Positions 1-10,600 of a stretch of DNA of 64,000 nucleotides are shown here, one piece after another. The stretch lies in contig JABAKD010000021.1 in NCBI GenBank assembly GCA_012845835.1, forward strand, positions 5,346,477-5,410,476, read 5' to 3'. Position 1 is the stretch's first letter; each line of letters opens with the position of its first letter. This stretch comes from Undaria pinnatifida (lineage: Eukaryota > Sar > Phaeophyceae > Laminariales > Alariaceae). Below the pieces are notes generated by a model. That model worked only from the letters and a program-made list of their open reading frames with translations, did not search any database and was not told where the DNA came from. The position numbers and the translations under genes are program-made.

Positions 1-1480
1 ACTTGGTTCTCGCCGTAACCCAACCTTCTCAGTTTTCCTCCTAACGGACGAGGGACATAATAGGTGAAGAAAATGCGTATATATAAGTATATATGAATAC
101 ATAAACGCAATATATATGATGTAACAGGTATCACACACCTATAGAAATAAAATAAAATAGAGCAATAAGCAATAAAAATAAAGAAAGATGTGCGTCGTGC
201 CGACTCCTCCTGAGTTCCATCAACGCGTGAGCGTGCTCGATGTCGTATAAATATATTATTATGTGCTTGTCGTCCTGACCTCACGTTCTACCGTTCTAGT
301 TTGCCTTCTAAAGGACGGGTAAAAAATATTCCAACGCGGCCCCGCGTCTATTCCCCTCCTTGTCCTCGAAACGAATGCATTGACCACTCGGCAACAAACC
401 AATAACAGAAAACAAATCGACTTCCCATCAAACGGCGTTACACATTCTAAAGTAAACTACGTACACCGTGGCGCAGGGGAAAACACTCCCTCTCCCCCTT
501 CCCTCCGACCCTCGTGTGCTCGTCGGGTGCTCGTCCGAGGCTCTGCGCCTGTTCCGCTCATCCTCAATGCCTGTGCGCGACAAACTACAAACGGAAATCC
601 GCGGCGCGAAAAAAACCAAACCTCCGGTCGAGTGAAAATGTAATATGATACGTAATTGTACCTCGTGGTACGTTGTGGAAGAGACCACCCTCCGTTCGAG
701 CGAAACCTGTACGTACTATACCTCGTGGTACGTGGAGGGGTATTGGTCCCCCCCCCCCTTTCGAACTTCTACCCGCAAGCGAACGCGCTCTTCAGTGAAA
801 GGAAAATATAAAAACTCCGTCTAATTACCTATAGTATTTAACCCGTAGCTTGTTGGGTGCTGAGATGCGTGCCCCTCGCGCTCTCGGCGTTCGTTTTGCA
901 TCTCACTGCCCTCGGTGCAAGCCTACATAACAATCGACAAACCTTTTACAGAGAAAACATGTATACCCCGCTAATCTACACGATATAGATATGTTTCATA
1001 CTGTTTCCTCGGGCCCTCGTCACTGGCTGCTTTGTGAACGCACTAACGAAAAACAAAACAAACCGGCCGCACCTGTCGACGCGAGCAGGCCGGAATAAAC
1101 GGTCGACCAATCCTAGAAAAACATTCCGCCTACCATGGTGCGGGGGGGAATTCTACGCTTCGGCGTTTGTCCCGGCCTCCTTATCTTCCGTGCGAATGCC
1201 CTGTGGAACAAACGAATTGTCCACGTAAAACCAGCCGAAACACAGCGGACCACCATAAAACCAGACAGAACAGACCAACATAAACACCCCACCAATATAA
1301 TAACCAAGCAAACCAACATAGACACATTTTACCCGCGGAAAACAAACCAATCACAAACAAGTTTGCTCGAGAGGGGGTGTATATAACCGCTCGTCCATTA
1401 TATATGTATCCCCCCTCGCTTCCGACGTTCGTGTGCTCGCCGGCACTTCCCCGCCCGTTTCTACGTTGATCTCAGATTGG
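1..1480. other. intergenic, no recognisable gene
   Basis: No open frame here looks like a real protein; the short ones overlap in opposite directions and have no recognisable motif. A short motif reading tacctcgtggtacg occurs twice about 60 bases apart (near 659 and 719), which suggests a small degenerate duplication. The first 400 bases are AT-rich. Confidence 0.5.
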
Positions 1481-1488
1481 CATTCTAT

Positions 1489-1785
1489 CAAACCGAGGAA
1501 AAAGGCAACTATGGTATTAACTACGTACTCCGCGTCTGGAGGGGTTAGGGCAAGTGGCTTGTACGTTCCCGACAAGAGTGTTTGTCGGTACTTGTACTCC
1601 TGTTACGCCCTGCGTCCCTCGTCGGTAATCGATCCGGCCGAAAAGACAACTATAATGATAAAATACGTACTCCGTTCGGGCTGAAGGGAGAACTATAATA
1701 ATAAAATACGTATTCCGTACTCCCATTAAAACCTCGCCGGTATTCGATCAGACCCAGAAAAAGAACTACAAAAACGTACTCCGCT
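1489..1785. repeat. degenerate tandem repeat, about 3.5 units
   Basis: A motif of the form aaagacaactataatgataa followed by aatacgtactccg recurs near 1497, 1640, 1690 and 1755 with substitutions and indels. A preceding ggtattcgatc-like block is shared by the copies near 1625 and 1737. It sits directly beside the poly-G run that follows the CCHC gene. No function is evident. Confidence 0.5.
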
Positions 1786-1798
1786 CCCCGAGAGGTGT

Positions 1799-1821
1799 GG
1801 GGGGGGGGGGGGGGGGGGGGG
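1799..1821. repeat. poly-G homopolymer run
   Basis: Twenty-three consecutive G, just 3' (on the minus strand) of the stop codon of the CCHC protein. Its length may be unreliable in the assembly. Confidence 0.9.
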
Positions 1822-1834
1822 TTCGGGGGGTCAA

Positions 1835-2566
1835 TCAGTTTTGGCAGTTGGTTTGAATGTGCCCCGACTGGTGGCACCGGTGGCACACCACCTGGGGGCA
1901 CGTGCTGTGCGAGTGGTCCGCGTTGAGGCCCTGTGCATCGCATCGTCCGCAGATCGCCCTCCTCCCGGGGCTCCCGGCTGCCACGCCCCGTCCCATCTGG
2001 CCGCGCCCCCTGCCGCCTTGCATGCGCCCCCCGCCCCGGCGGGGGGGGGTGTAGTGCCCCGTGCCGGCGCTTCCACGTCCCGCCAGCGGCGGGGGGCTGT
2101 AGTAGTGGCCCCTCCCCGCCGAGAAACGGCCGGTTGTGGTCGGCTGGCTGCGGGGAGTCCGGTACCCGTATGTCCTCCCCCCTCCTCCAAGTCCCCGGTT
2201 CCACCCTGGGAACTCGGCTACGACCGACTGTCCCCCGAGTTTCTTCAGGTTCTTTAAAGCCAGGTCTAGGGCTGTGTGGTCCACCGACGTGGCCCCGACC
2301 ATTTTTTGGTGCGTCTCCTGATAAATGAAGAGCGCTGCCCTGACGGGCTGCTTCAGCGCTATGCACTTGTTCACTCCCGCGAGGAGAGTCGACACCGTCG
2401 TAAGTTCCCGCTTGAGTTTGGCTGGGTGCTGGCGACACAGCTCTATGAGTTGTGTGAGCATTGGCACGAGCTCTTCGATGGAAGAGGCGATGCTGTTGAT
2501 GTCCCGCATCGTCGCCTTGTCGTAGGCGTGCGTGTGATGCAGCAATGCGGTGAACTTCGCCGTAAA
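1835..2566 (-). CDS. CCHC zinc-knuckle, Gly/Arg-rich gag-like protein, exon 2
   Basis: Second exon of a proposed two-exon gene. It starts at a good 3' splice site (pyrimidine-rich gattttccccgaccacag, exon from 2566) and is exactly 244 codons including the stop. The N-terminal third is helical-looking (SIEELVPMLTQLIELCRQ). The middle is rich in Gly, Arg and Tyr, with RGG-like runs. The C-terminus has a cysteine pair region (CGRC...HSTC) and then a canonical CX2CX4HX4C knuckle (CHRCHQSGHIQTNC). Such knuckles bind single-stranded nucleic acid in retrotransposon Gag proteins and in cellular CNBP-like proteins. I see no protease, RT or integrase next to it, so it may be a domesticated gag, an orphan gag, or a cellular RNA-binding protein. 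A contiguous reading from an ATG at 2596 is the alternative to splicing. Confidence 0.6.
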   Translation of the reverse strand, partial: FTAKFTALLHHTHAYDKATMRDINSIASSIEELVPMLTQLIELCRQHPAKLKRELTTVSTLLAGVNKCIALKQPVRAALFIYQETHQKMVGATSVDHTALDLALKNLKKLGGQSVVAEFPGWNRGLGGGGRTYGYRTPRSQPTTTGRFSAGRGHYYSPPPLAGRGSAGTGHYTPPRRGGGRMQGGRGRGQMGRGVAAGSPGRRAICGRCDAQGLNADHSHSTCPQVVCHRCHQSGHIQTNCQN

Positions 2567-2609
2567 CTGTGGTCGGGGAAAATCGGACGTGGGCATTCCC
2601 AGAGTGTTG

Positions 2610-3240
2610 TGTAAGTGCCTTGTGCGAGTGCTTACACTTGTGCGTGATTTGTGCGTGTGCTTACGCCTGTGCGTGGTTTGCGCGTGTGCTTACGCCTGTG
2701 CGTGGTTTGCGCGTGTGCTTGCGCCTGTGCGTGGTTTGCGCGTGTGCCTTACGCCTGTGCGTAGTTTGTGCGTGCGCTTACGCCTGTGCGTGGTTTTGTG
2801 CGTGTGCTTGCGCTTGTGCGTGTTTTGTGCCTGTGCTGGCGCGCTCTGTGCTCGGTTCGGGTGTACTCGCGTTTGTGTGCGTGCGCGCCTGCGCCTGTGC
2901 TACGCTTGTGTTGGCTCGCGTACGGGGCGTGTGCGTGCGTTGGTAAGTGCGTACCCCACCCTGTAATTGCGCTTGCGTTTGCTCGTGTACCGGTGCGTCA
3001 GATAGTATAATAACCAAATCCGGTGCGCGCGGTTTTCCGCGAGTGCGTTAATCGTGCGTATATGGTCCTTTCCGGGAGGCATAGTTTGTGCCCATGCGTC
3101 GAGCGTATGGGTGTGTGCGTGCAGAATGCAATGTTTGTGCAAGTGCGTCGTGCTTGTGGATGCAGAGTGCGTGGTTTGTGCAAGTGCGTGCGTGCGGGTG
3201 TGTGCGTGCGGGGTCCTGGTTCGCTCGGTGTGTTCGTACG
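2610..3240. repeat. minisatellite, 29-bp unit
   Basis: The block gtgtgcttacgcctgtgcgt recurs with a 29-base period from about 2640 to 2800 (for example 2661 and 2690) and becomes increasingly degenerate up to about 3240, keeping a gtgcgtg/tgtgcgt rhythm. It yields long Cys/Val/Arg or His/Thr frames that are repeat artefacts. It lies inside the proposed intron of the CCHC gene. Confidence 0.8.
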
Positions 3241-3979
3241 CCTTGTGCGTGTGTGCATGTGCTGGTGCTTATGCCCGTTTTGAGCTGCACCGAAACTACT
3301 TGCACGAGTGCGTCGGAATACGGTTCCGCCGTACGTGCTTGTGCGTTCGTTTGCGGTCGTGCCGTGCGTGTCTAACGGGGATTGTGCTGCCTCGGTGCGT
3401 GTTCGACGGCTCGTGACCGGTGTGCGTGTTCGATGTATCGTGCCTACTGTAGTACGCGTATGTGTGTATAACGTGTAATTTTTGAAAGGCGTACGTATAA
3501 GCGTCGTTCGCTGTGCTGGCGTGCGGTTTGGGCGTCTGTTTGTTCGTGTGTCATCTGTTGTGGTCATGTAAATCTAGTGTTGAGCTGGCGTGAAATGTCC
3601 AGAGCCTTTATAATATGCACCCGCATTTTGTGCTTCGTGTACCGGGTAAAAGGAAGAATCCCAACATGACCGTGCCATAAAGAAAATCGAGTATTTAGCA
3701 GTATGTTCGAGCTCAAAAAGCCCCTGAGCGGGGCGTGTGCGTACCGTATATAAAAAGGGGAATATTGACCTCATCGACAAGAGGATAAAAAAATAAATAA
3801 ATAAATACCAAGTACAGGCAAAACACAGGACAAATGGACGAGAGAGAATAAAATACGTAAATAATCCCCGTGTTCTTTTGTGCGTACCTGGGCGATCTAT
3901 TTTATGTAATCCTTTATTATTATTATTATTGTTCTTGCCATCCGACAATGTGCAGACAATGTGCAGCATGACCTTGAAC

Positions 3980-4165
3980 GTTGATTCCTTTATTGGAATT
4001 AATTTTAATTAAATATAATTTTTAATTAAATTTTATATCTTTGTTTATTTATTATTTTATTTTATTTTAATTTAAATTTAATATAATTTTAATTAGATTT
4101 TATATATTTATTTATGTATTTTATTATAATTAATTTAATTAATTAGTTAATTATTTATTTATTTT
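3980..4165. other. AT-rich block
   Basis: Nearly pure A and T built from ttaatt, tttattta and aaatttaa words. It is followed at 4165-4235 by a short repeated motif reading aaattcggaaatgtt. No gene is seen. Confidence 0.7.
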
Positions 4166-5032
4166 GGGGAATTTCGGAAATGTTGAAATTCGGAAATGTT
4201 TCAAATGGAAAATTCGGAAAATGTTTTGGATTTTATATTTTTCCGAATCCTCAAATATTTCGGGCGTCGTTGACGTACGTGAGTGTGCGAATCTCGGTCT
4301 GTACGTACGTAAACCGGTTGCAGTTTGCACTAAAATATATCCCGGATCGTGCGTACGTGAAATGTCGGGTCTGCTCGTCTCTACCCCGTACGTGCTCGTG
4401 TGCGTTGTGGTGTGACGTGGTGCCTGCATGCTGGGAAGGAACTTGTTCGCCCGAGTTGCTACTGTCCTGCGTACCGCTAGCAGAGGGTTGTTTGCTTGTT
4501 GTGGTGAGCGAGAAAGTCTACCCCTGCCAACTCATGCATCGTGCGGCAAGCGTGTGTGGTCGTGTGAGTTTCTGTCGTGTGGCATGTGCGTCGCTGTCGT
4601 GCACTATCCGAGAAATTACATCGCTTGTCGGCATAAACAGTGGCCTGCGTGGGCAGCCAGAAAAATCTAACCCTCTCTATTCAAGTAAGATACACGACGT
4701 GGCGGTCAGATACCAAGCCCTCTCTACTCACGTAGGTTATGCCTACGTCTAGAAATTTCGCAACACCACGACCCCGGCTCGCCTACGTACCGTGTAGCCG
4801 CGTGAATCATATGAAAAGGAGAGACCCGCCTCTAGTCCTCGTGCGGACGCGTAATCGGGCCGTTGCTCCTCTACTCGTACTCGAGCTGGCTGTTGTACTG
4901 CCCTGCAACTGATTGACAAAAGAGAAAAACCAACCTCCTCTTCGGGCTGAGGGCTTGTCCAGTTGCAGGCGGGTCTCTGGTGCCAAAACGAAATAGTGCG
5001 TGCGACAAATTTGTAACAAAAGATGACCTCAC

Positions 5033-5692
5033 CTGGACTTTTCCCGTGATGGCGGTGAGTGGTGGTTCCTCCTCGCTTGTCTTTCCGGCTGGGGTCGCTG
5101 TGGGCTCCGCTGCTGTCGACTCGCACTCGTACTCGCTCTCTGTAGTCCTCGCGCGCTTGTCGAGGTGGGTATTCTCGATGTTGGGGGGTGTGGGTTGGAT
5201 CTCGAAGTTGGGGAGTGCGGGCTGGAGAGGGTCGGGGGTCGCTAGCTGGAGAGGATCGCTGTCGGTGGCTGGAGCCGATGAAGAACTCGCGTAGGGGGGG
5301 GCGGGCATGGCGGAAGGGAAGACTACGCAACCCCCCACTGATCGTAGGCCCCCGTTGTCGGGGCACCCCCACAGGTAGCTACCGGCAGCCTGCACCATAG
5401 CGCGTTTTGCGTTGCGCTCCATGTGTGGGCCTGGATTTCCGGCGCCGGCCGCTCCCTGAGACGCAAGGAGGATGCGGCCCAAGTTAGGGCGGACGTCGGC
5501 GCTGCCCGCTTCGGTAGCGGCGGCGCACGTGATGAGGACCTGGTTAAGGGTCAAATCGGCTGCTGTACACTGCTGCCCCCGGGCGATGACGAATCGCTCG
5601 AGAACCGGGACGGAGACGCCCTCCTCCAGGATGGTGGACACGGACAGGTACTCCTCCATGTTTTCGAAGGTCGTCGCTGAGGAAAAATCCAT
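5033..5692 (-). CDS. gag-like CCHC gene, exon 1 (N-terminal region)
   Basis: The proposed first exon runs from an ATG at 5692 in a good context (cccaaccATGG) to a near-perfect donor at 5033, exactly 220 codons in phase 0. An upstream in-frame ATG at 5764 would add 24 residues. The start begins MDFSSATTFENMEEYLS. The middle is Ala/Gly-rich. The last third is Pro/Ser/Glu-rich and probably disordered, with a small basic patch (DKRART) that could be a nuclear signal. Joined to the CCHC exon it would make a 463-residue protein with an acidic/proline linker before the nucleic-acid-binding end. I recognise no catalytic domain. Reading through the donor adds a poor tail ending at 4871, which argues for splicing. 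Confidence 0.5.
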
Positions 5693-5764
5693 GGTTGGGT
5701 GTCGAAGCTGGTTTCGTGGGAGGGAACGAAACGAGGCGTGCAACGAGCTGAGGCCCTGTACCAC

Positions 5765-6035
5765 GCGGTGGTGCGGGGACGAAGCCTGCTGTTGGAGGTC
5801 TCAAATAAGCTCTCGATTCTCCCTTCTCTATTTGGAGAAGAACAGCTTGTTGGAAAGTGAGCTTGGGGGCTTGTCTTGTCCTCGAATGAGGCCTATCATT
5901 TCGTGGGGGATAGGGGATCGTTCGAGAACGTTCCCCATCCCGGTTCTGGATAATACAAGCCGTTTCATTACCTGGGGATACCAGGAAGAGTATTTTTCAA
6001 GTTCGACATGGGGAAAATCTGAAAAGTTTATTGTT
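5765..6035. other. short upstream region of the CCHC gene
   Basis: Lies between the tRNA-like sequence and the ATG of the CCHC gene and would contain its promoter and 5' UTR. I see no clear TATA-like element and no independent gene. Confidence 0.4.
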
Positions 6036-6140
6036 GTGGACGGTGGGGATCGAACCCACGACCCAAAAAACCCATGGTCTGTCGACGACGCCATTTGTTA
6101 AGGAATTAGAGAGGTATTAGTCCGTTTGACCACTTGCAAA
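6034..6140 (-). tRNA. tRNA-like sequence (serine-type tail), probably a pseudogene
   Basis: The minus strand contains a perfect T-arm, GTGGG TTCGATC CCCAC (6043-6059), with a consensus RNA polymerase III B box, and ends in CGTCCAC as expected for an acceptor 3' strand. Upstream are a variable-arm-like gggttttttggg and a D-arm-like caagtggtcaaacgg, resembling class II (Ser/Leu) tRNAs. However, no 5' acceptor strand GTGGACG is present, the anticodon loop is too long (about 13 nt between ATGG and CCAT), and the A box is one base short. An intron-containing tRNA, a decayed tRNA, or the head of a tRNA-derived SINE are the options. Confidence 0.45.
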
Positions 6141-6174
6141 AGGTTAACCAATAGCTTACCCAAACTAAGCCTTA

Positions 6175-6621
6175 TAACAGTCAACAGGGTGATGTTAGAC
6201 GGTCTGCGCGCGGAAACTATAAGACCCGTATCTGAGGGGGATAAAATCTGACAGCTGTGGAAGGAAATGCATCAGTTTATCAAGTGAATCCTGTTAGTCG
6301 ACCAACCGGTGAGGGAAGGGCGGGTTTTTGAAGGACTTGGGGGCCTGGTTTTGATCAAAAGGGAGCGGGGGTGAGTCGGGGTGAGGGGGTGGGGCGGGTG
6401 GAGCAGCTCAATCTGTGCGTGGAAACTATACATCATATATTAGGTGAGTTTCGACAAATTCTTCGACCTCACAACTGGAGTGTAGTTATATTTTTTATTG
6501 TAAAAGTTGATATACAATCCAGCTGTGAGATCGAAATTCATCTTTATTTGGAAGCTGTGTGTGATACTCCGATCGCGCGTATCACGGATTGTGTGTCCTC
6601 ATTAAGGATATAGGTCGGCGG
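6175..6621 (+). repeat. foldback-family fragment with inverted arms
   Basis: Begins with the family's subterminal block (cagtctgtgcgcggaaact-like, near 6205) and the unit ending in accggtgag. It then jumps at about 6443 into a short left arm, an AT loop (6483-6515) and a right arm (6517-6618) reading cagctgtgagatcga through to tcattaaggatataggtcgg. The two arms are inverse complements, so the piece can fold into a hairpin. Confidence 0.75.
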
Positions 6622-6740
6622 CGTCATTCTACGGTAGCCCCCCCAACTTTACTTTAACGCCGGTTTCAAAAGCAGCTCCCGGTCGTATCTCCTGAAATAC
6701 GGTGTTCCTCGACATCCCGACGTCGTCGATCGTTAGACCT
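6622..6740 (-). pseudogene. possible transposase helix-turn-helix fragment
   Basis: The minus-strand frame reads TIDDVGMSRNTVFQEIRPGA, resembling the helix-turn-helix of Tc1/mariner or similar transposases (G-x-S-R-x-T-V-x-x-x-I-R). A related copy is at 31085-31215. Both copies share a stop codon at the same later position, so if this was coding, the common ancestor was already dead. It abuts the foldback fragment. The DNA similarity is solid; the HTH call is tentative. Confidence 0.3.
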
Positions 6741-6864
6741 TTGCACACGAAGAAAATATATGGCTTTTTGTTCAATAGTATCCTTCCTTGTGCCGAGCAG
6801 CCATGATGCGTTCGTGAAAGAAAAACGCTGGTTTTGAAGGGGGCTATCGTAGAATCAGTCGGCG

Positions 6865-8070
6865 CCCGACTCCCCTTGCAACTACAGTGTAGCTTATCAG
6901 GATCAACAGGGCAATATTAATCAGTCTGTGCGCGGAAACTATAAAACCCTTTCTGACGGGGACACAATCTGACAGCTGTTGAAGGAAATGCATCCGTTCA
7001 TCAAGTGAATCCTGTAAGAGTCGAACAACCGATGGGGAAAGGGCGGAGATTTTAAGGGCGTGGGGGCCTGGTTTAGAATCAGAAGTGAACGGGGTGAGGG
7101 TGAGGGGAAAGGGGGGGGGGGGGGGGGGGGGTGGGGAGGACGGGCGCGGTAGCTCAATTTGTGCGTGGAAACTGTAAGTCCTTCAAATGGAAAATATCTA
7201 ACGGTTTTTGTAAGAATGCACCAGTTTACCATGAAGGGGGGCAGCTCAATCTGTGCGAGGAAACTATACATTTTTCAAGGGGATAAATGTGATGGATTTT
7301 GAAAAGAATGCACCAGTTTATCTTGTACCTCCTGCAAGTCGTACAACCAGTGAGTAGAGGTAGGAGTGTTCGAGGGAGTGGGGGTTGGGTGGGGGGGATA
7401 GGGGTTACGGAGATGGAGGGTGGGGGAGGGGGGGGGGGCTGTGAGGGGGGGGTGGGGGGAGGTAAGAGCTTTAGGTCGCATAGATGTTGTAGGGGTTTGC
7501 TATGCGCGTGGTGCTAGGTGTAGGCGGTGGTGCGGGTGGTGGGGAAGAAGAGGGCGTTGGGGGCATCGGGGGGTGTTGGGAATTGCAGCAGCGGCATGGA
7601 TGGCTCTAGAAAAGTAATGAGGTGATATCTAGTGCGTGGAAGTATTTATCACTCTCTGGCGGATTTCGATATTTAGCGCGGCGTTTGGGCAAGAGAGAGC
7701 GGGGGAAAAAAAAAGAGCGGGCAGGGGGGGGGGGAGGGTTTTCAAGAGGTTTAGGTCACATACAATACGCACGATCGGAGTATCACACACAGCTTGCAAA
7801 GATGAGTTCCGACAAAAAATTCGATCTCACGGCTGGAGTGTATTTAAATTTAAATAAAAATATTAAAATACACTTCAGCTGTGAGAGATCAAAGAATTGG
7901 TCGAAACTCATCTTTGCAAGATTGTGTGTGATACTCTGATCGCGCGTAGTAATCATATACTCGTATATGTGTAGGGGCTTGCTATCCGCGTGGTGCTAAG
8001 CCTAGGCGATCGTACGGGTGGTGGAAAAGGAGGGGGCGTTGGAGACGGGGGGGGGGATAATGAAAGCTAC
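6865..8070 (+). repeat. foldback-family element, long copy with G-rich runs
   Basis: Starts at the subterminal block (gcaactacagtgtagctt). It continues through two to three degenerate tandem subunits, each running from ctgtgcg(t/c)ggaaact through gggga(t/c)aaa and gaatgcaccagtttatca to accagtgag (6930-7350). Then come very G-rich tracts (7107-7130, 7395-7470), the aacacagcggcatggatggc-type block (7590) and an internal palindrome at 7752-7952. The same order recurs in other copies. No protein is recognisable. Confidence 0.75.
7752..7952. repeat. palindrome (hairpin), about 90-bp arms
   Basis: The left arm reads cgatcggagtatcacacaca ... ctcacggctggagtgtattt and the right arm is its imperfect inverse complement (cacttcagctgtgaga ... 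gtgtgatactctgatcgcg), around a 20-base A/T loop. It is one of several such hairpins in the family. Confidence 0.8.
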
Positions 8071-8261
8071 GTTACGGATGGCTAAAACGATAGTGACGTG
8101 GTATTAATTAGGTTGAAGTGTTCATTTATCTGGCCGATTTTGATTGTAAGTTGGGCATTTGAACAAACTGGGCGGGAAAAAAATAAAAAATATAACAATG
8201 TAAAATACAAAAAGGGAGGGGGCTGGGGGGCGGGGAGGAGGGCGCAAATGAGTTGGAGCTA

Positions 8262-8483
8262 CGCAGAATATTTTCGAAGCAGTATGAGAAAATATGGGTT
8301 TTGTATGTATGTAAGAAGATTGACCAATCAGATCAATGCCGTAATTCATGGTCGTGTGAGCTATAGCATTGATTGGGTACACCTGGCCCAGCTGTGTAGG
8401 CGGCGACCTGCACGCGGAGCGCGTAGGGGAGCGGAGTCAGAGCTACAGGTCCAAGGTGTGATACAGACCAAGTTTAAGTGCTC
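8262..8483 (+). repeat. direct repeat, left copy, flanking the DIRS-like relic
   Basis: About 215 bases, from gcagaatat through tgagaaaatatggg, ccaatcagatcaatgc, tacacctggcccagctgtgt and gagctacaggt to gtgtgatacagac and agtttaagt. It matches 13591-13800 in the same orientation at roughly 85% by eye. It lies about 2 kb upstream of the RT relic, and the pair brackets it. Such direct repeats could be the ends of a tyrosine-recombinase retrotransposon. Confidence 0.75.
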
Positions 8484-9489
8484 TACATCCTCTACCCTGC
8501 GTTTCCCTGCGTTACCCGGCATTACCGTGCCTAGGCCTGTAATGCCTGCCTTTAAGTATTCTCTTTAGGGAAACAATGCAAAAAAGCTTCGTAATGAGTC
8601 TATTCAGCGAGCCATGAGGAGCGACCACACAAGGGCACCGGAACCCATGAGGAGCACGCTTCCCAAAACCGACCAACCCCGCATCCACCATTCAGAGTAC
8701 TACTACAATTGGCGTCGTCGGAGCAGTGAACGTGTCGACCCTAGATTAGCGCGACCTGTTCCCCGGTGCTCTTCTCTCCTCAAGGCGAGCTCTTTTCTCT
8801 CGCATAGCTTTGCATTTTGCTTTCTTTTCCGTTTTTTTTTTCAGATAGTTTTTCTTTGTTTTGTTTTTTCCTTTCGCCTTTTAACACACTTCTTTTCACC
8901 AAGTAGCGAGCTCGGTTATCCTCTTGTCTCCTTTCCGTGAACCACGGGCCCCTCCGGGTCTGCGCTTTGTGACTGACACGTTGAGTTTGCAGCTACCACG
9001 GACATGCGGCAGTAGCGTTTCGATATATTGTCTGCCCGTACTATTTCGTCGGGAGGCACATCACTATGACAATCGAACAAAAACAGTTCTCCCATGATAT
9101 ATACTTTTTCAGTGCTATAATTCTTGTCTTAACCTCTTTTCCCACTCCAAAAGCGTTCCTAGTCTAATTCCAAGTGGTTTGTGCCCATGTTGGGAGTCCT
9201 GTCCAGAAGAATACCCCACCAGGTTAATAACACCTTGCGTGAATTTCTGCGGTTGGAACTAACCACGTAAGCTATTTGCCCCGAGGTCGATTAACTCGAG
9301 TGGCCGGGTCCGTTGCACCACACCTTACTACTACTGTACCGAGTCGCTACCGAATAGAGGTACAATCAATAATAGTTTGACCTATAATACCCCCCCCCGA
9401 GTACGAGTCGCGCGCTTCGGATGAATGCAATAACTCGCCCTTGTTCTCTCTCTTAGGGTTGGTCATCCAGTCCCATTTCTGATAATAAT
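8484..9489. other. no recognisable gene
   Basis: Open frames are short and lack motifs. A pyrimidine-rich stretch (8815-8890) gives a Phe-rich frame with no credible homology. If the direct repeats mark a DIRS-like element, this is where a Gag-type ORF would be expected, but I see none. Confidence 0.4.
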
Positions 9490-9495
9490 CTATCA

Positions 9496-9600
9496 CAACC
9501 CGTAATACGCACGATCGGAGTATCACACACAGCTTGCAAAGATGAATTTCGACAAAATATTCGATCTCACAGCTGGAATGTATTTTAGTTTTTATAATTA
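9496..9600. repeat. solo arm of the foldback family
   Basis: The sequence cccgtaatacgcacgatcgg through cacacagcttgcaaagatga to ctcacagctggaatgtattt is a left-arm copy without its partner arm. It lies inside the region bracketed by the DIRS-flanking direct repeats. Confidence 0.75.
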
Positions 9601-10600
9601 TTGACAGCAGTGCGTGGCTATTTTTGGGCTTCGTTTTTTAGCTCAACATGTTTGGGTTTTGGTTTCTTAGCATATTTTTACCAGGTACCACCACGCAGTG
9701 TGCTGTAATTTTTCGAGCATTGCATTTGACCTATAACACACTCCACCTTTATCTGTGTTCGCACAGAGTACTGCTGATCTACTCGTCGCGGCCCACCACC
9801 AGCGGTGCGCGACGCCTATATCTGTACTACTGTGTTGGCTCTTTCATCGAGCAGTAGCGCAGGTCGCGACTACTTTTACTAGTGTTCGTTCCGGTTATCT
9901 TCTAAATGGCTTTGATGAAACTTTCGAAACATTTCGTTTTGCCTTAACGGAAGGTTTGAAGCATCTTGTGTGGGATGGACGTTTGTAAGTGTGAGACGGA
10001 CACTAGTACCAAGAACCAAGCGTCCCTGTGGTGTGCTGCTGTTGCTGTCTTACATTGCTATAAAATACGCGCTCTCCTAGGTACCAGTACTACCTGGTAT
10101 ATATTGTGTTTTTCCTCGTGCACTTTTTTGCTTTATGTATCGTGCCTGCGTATCATGTACTGGTATCGAACACGGCACAACACTTGTCCTTAGTGCCTTT
10201 TTTTCTTGTTGGAAGGTTTCGGGCCTAAGGTACATATCGATATGACACGTACGGGATCACAATACCATCAGAACGTTCTGCGACCTCCGGAAAGTTTGTA
10301 TGGGTCCCAACCAACTAGCCCCCTGAGGAAACAGCGTGCTACGTTCGGAATAATATAGCGTATTTGAATCAGCGTGCACAGCAGAAATATAAGAGCAAAA
10401 AAAACCAAAAACAGCTGGGTACGACAGTGAATATCTCGTCGGTAAGCTTCCCCCTCTTGAGACAGTGTCAGGGCAGCGTTTCCCTACTCACGTTCACCAT
10501 CGGCCCCTCACTATTTTCGCCGCATATTAACGTGGCTACCGTACCGCACAGGTTTGAGTCCGTCAAGCAATTTCCCTCTGTTTCCTTGCTACTTCGCGTG
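9601..10600. other. no recognisable gene upstream of the RT relic
   Basis: Several 60-80 codon frames overlap, but none has a motif I recognise. The open frame containing the first RT motifs starts at 10364, but its first 80 residues have no recognisable domain. Confidence 0.4.

Larger units (their letters stand above)
2567..5032 (-). other. proposed 2.47-kb intron of the CCHC gene
   Basis: Bounded by a strong donor, CAG followed by GTGAGG (exon end at 5033), and a strong acceptor at 2567. Both flanking frames are phase 0, so the join is open. The interval contains a 29-bp minisatellite, an AT-rich block and unclassified sequence. Open frames on either strand here follow the repeat periodicity and are not credible genes. 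RNA data would be needed to prove the splice. Confidence 0.45.

Noticed and set aside
2640-2960. CRISPR-like array of 29-base units
   Set aside because: The units are contiguous with no unique spacers, and the setting is eukaryotic. It is a minisatellite.
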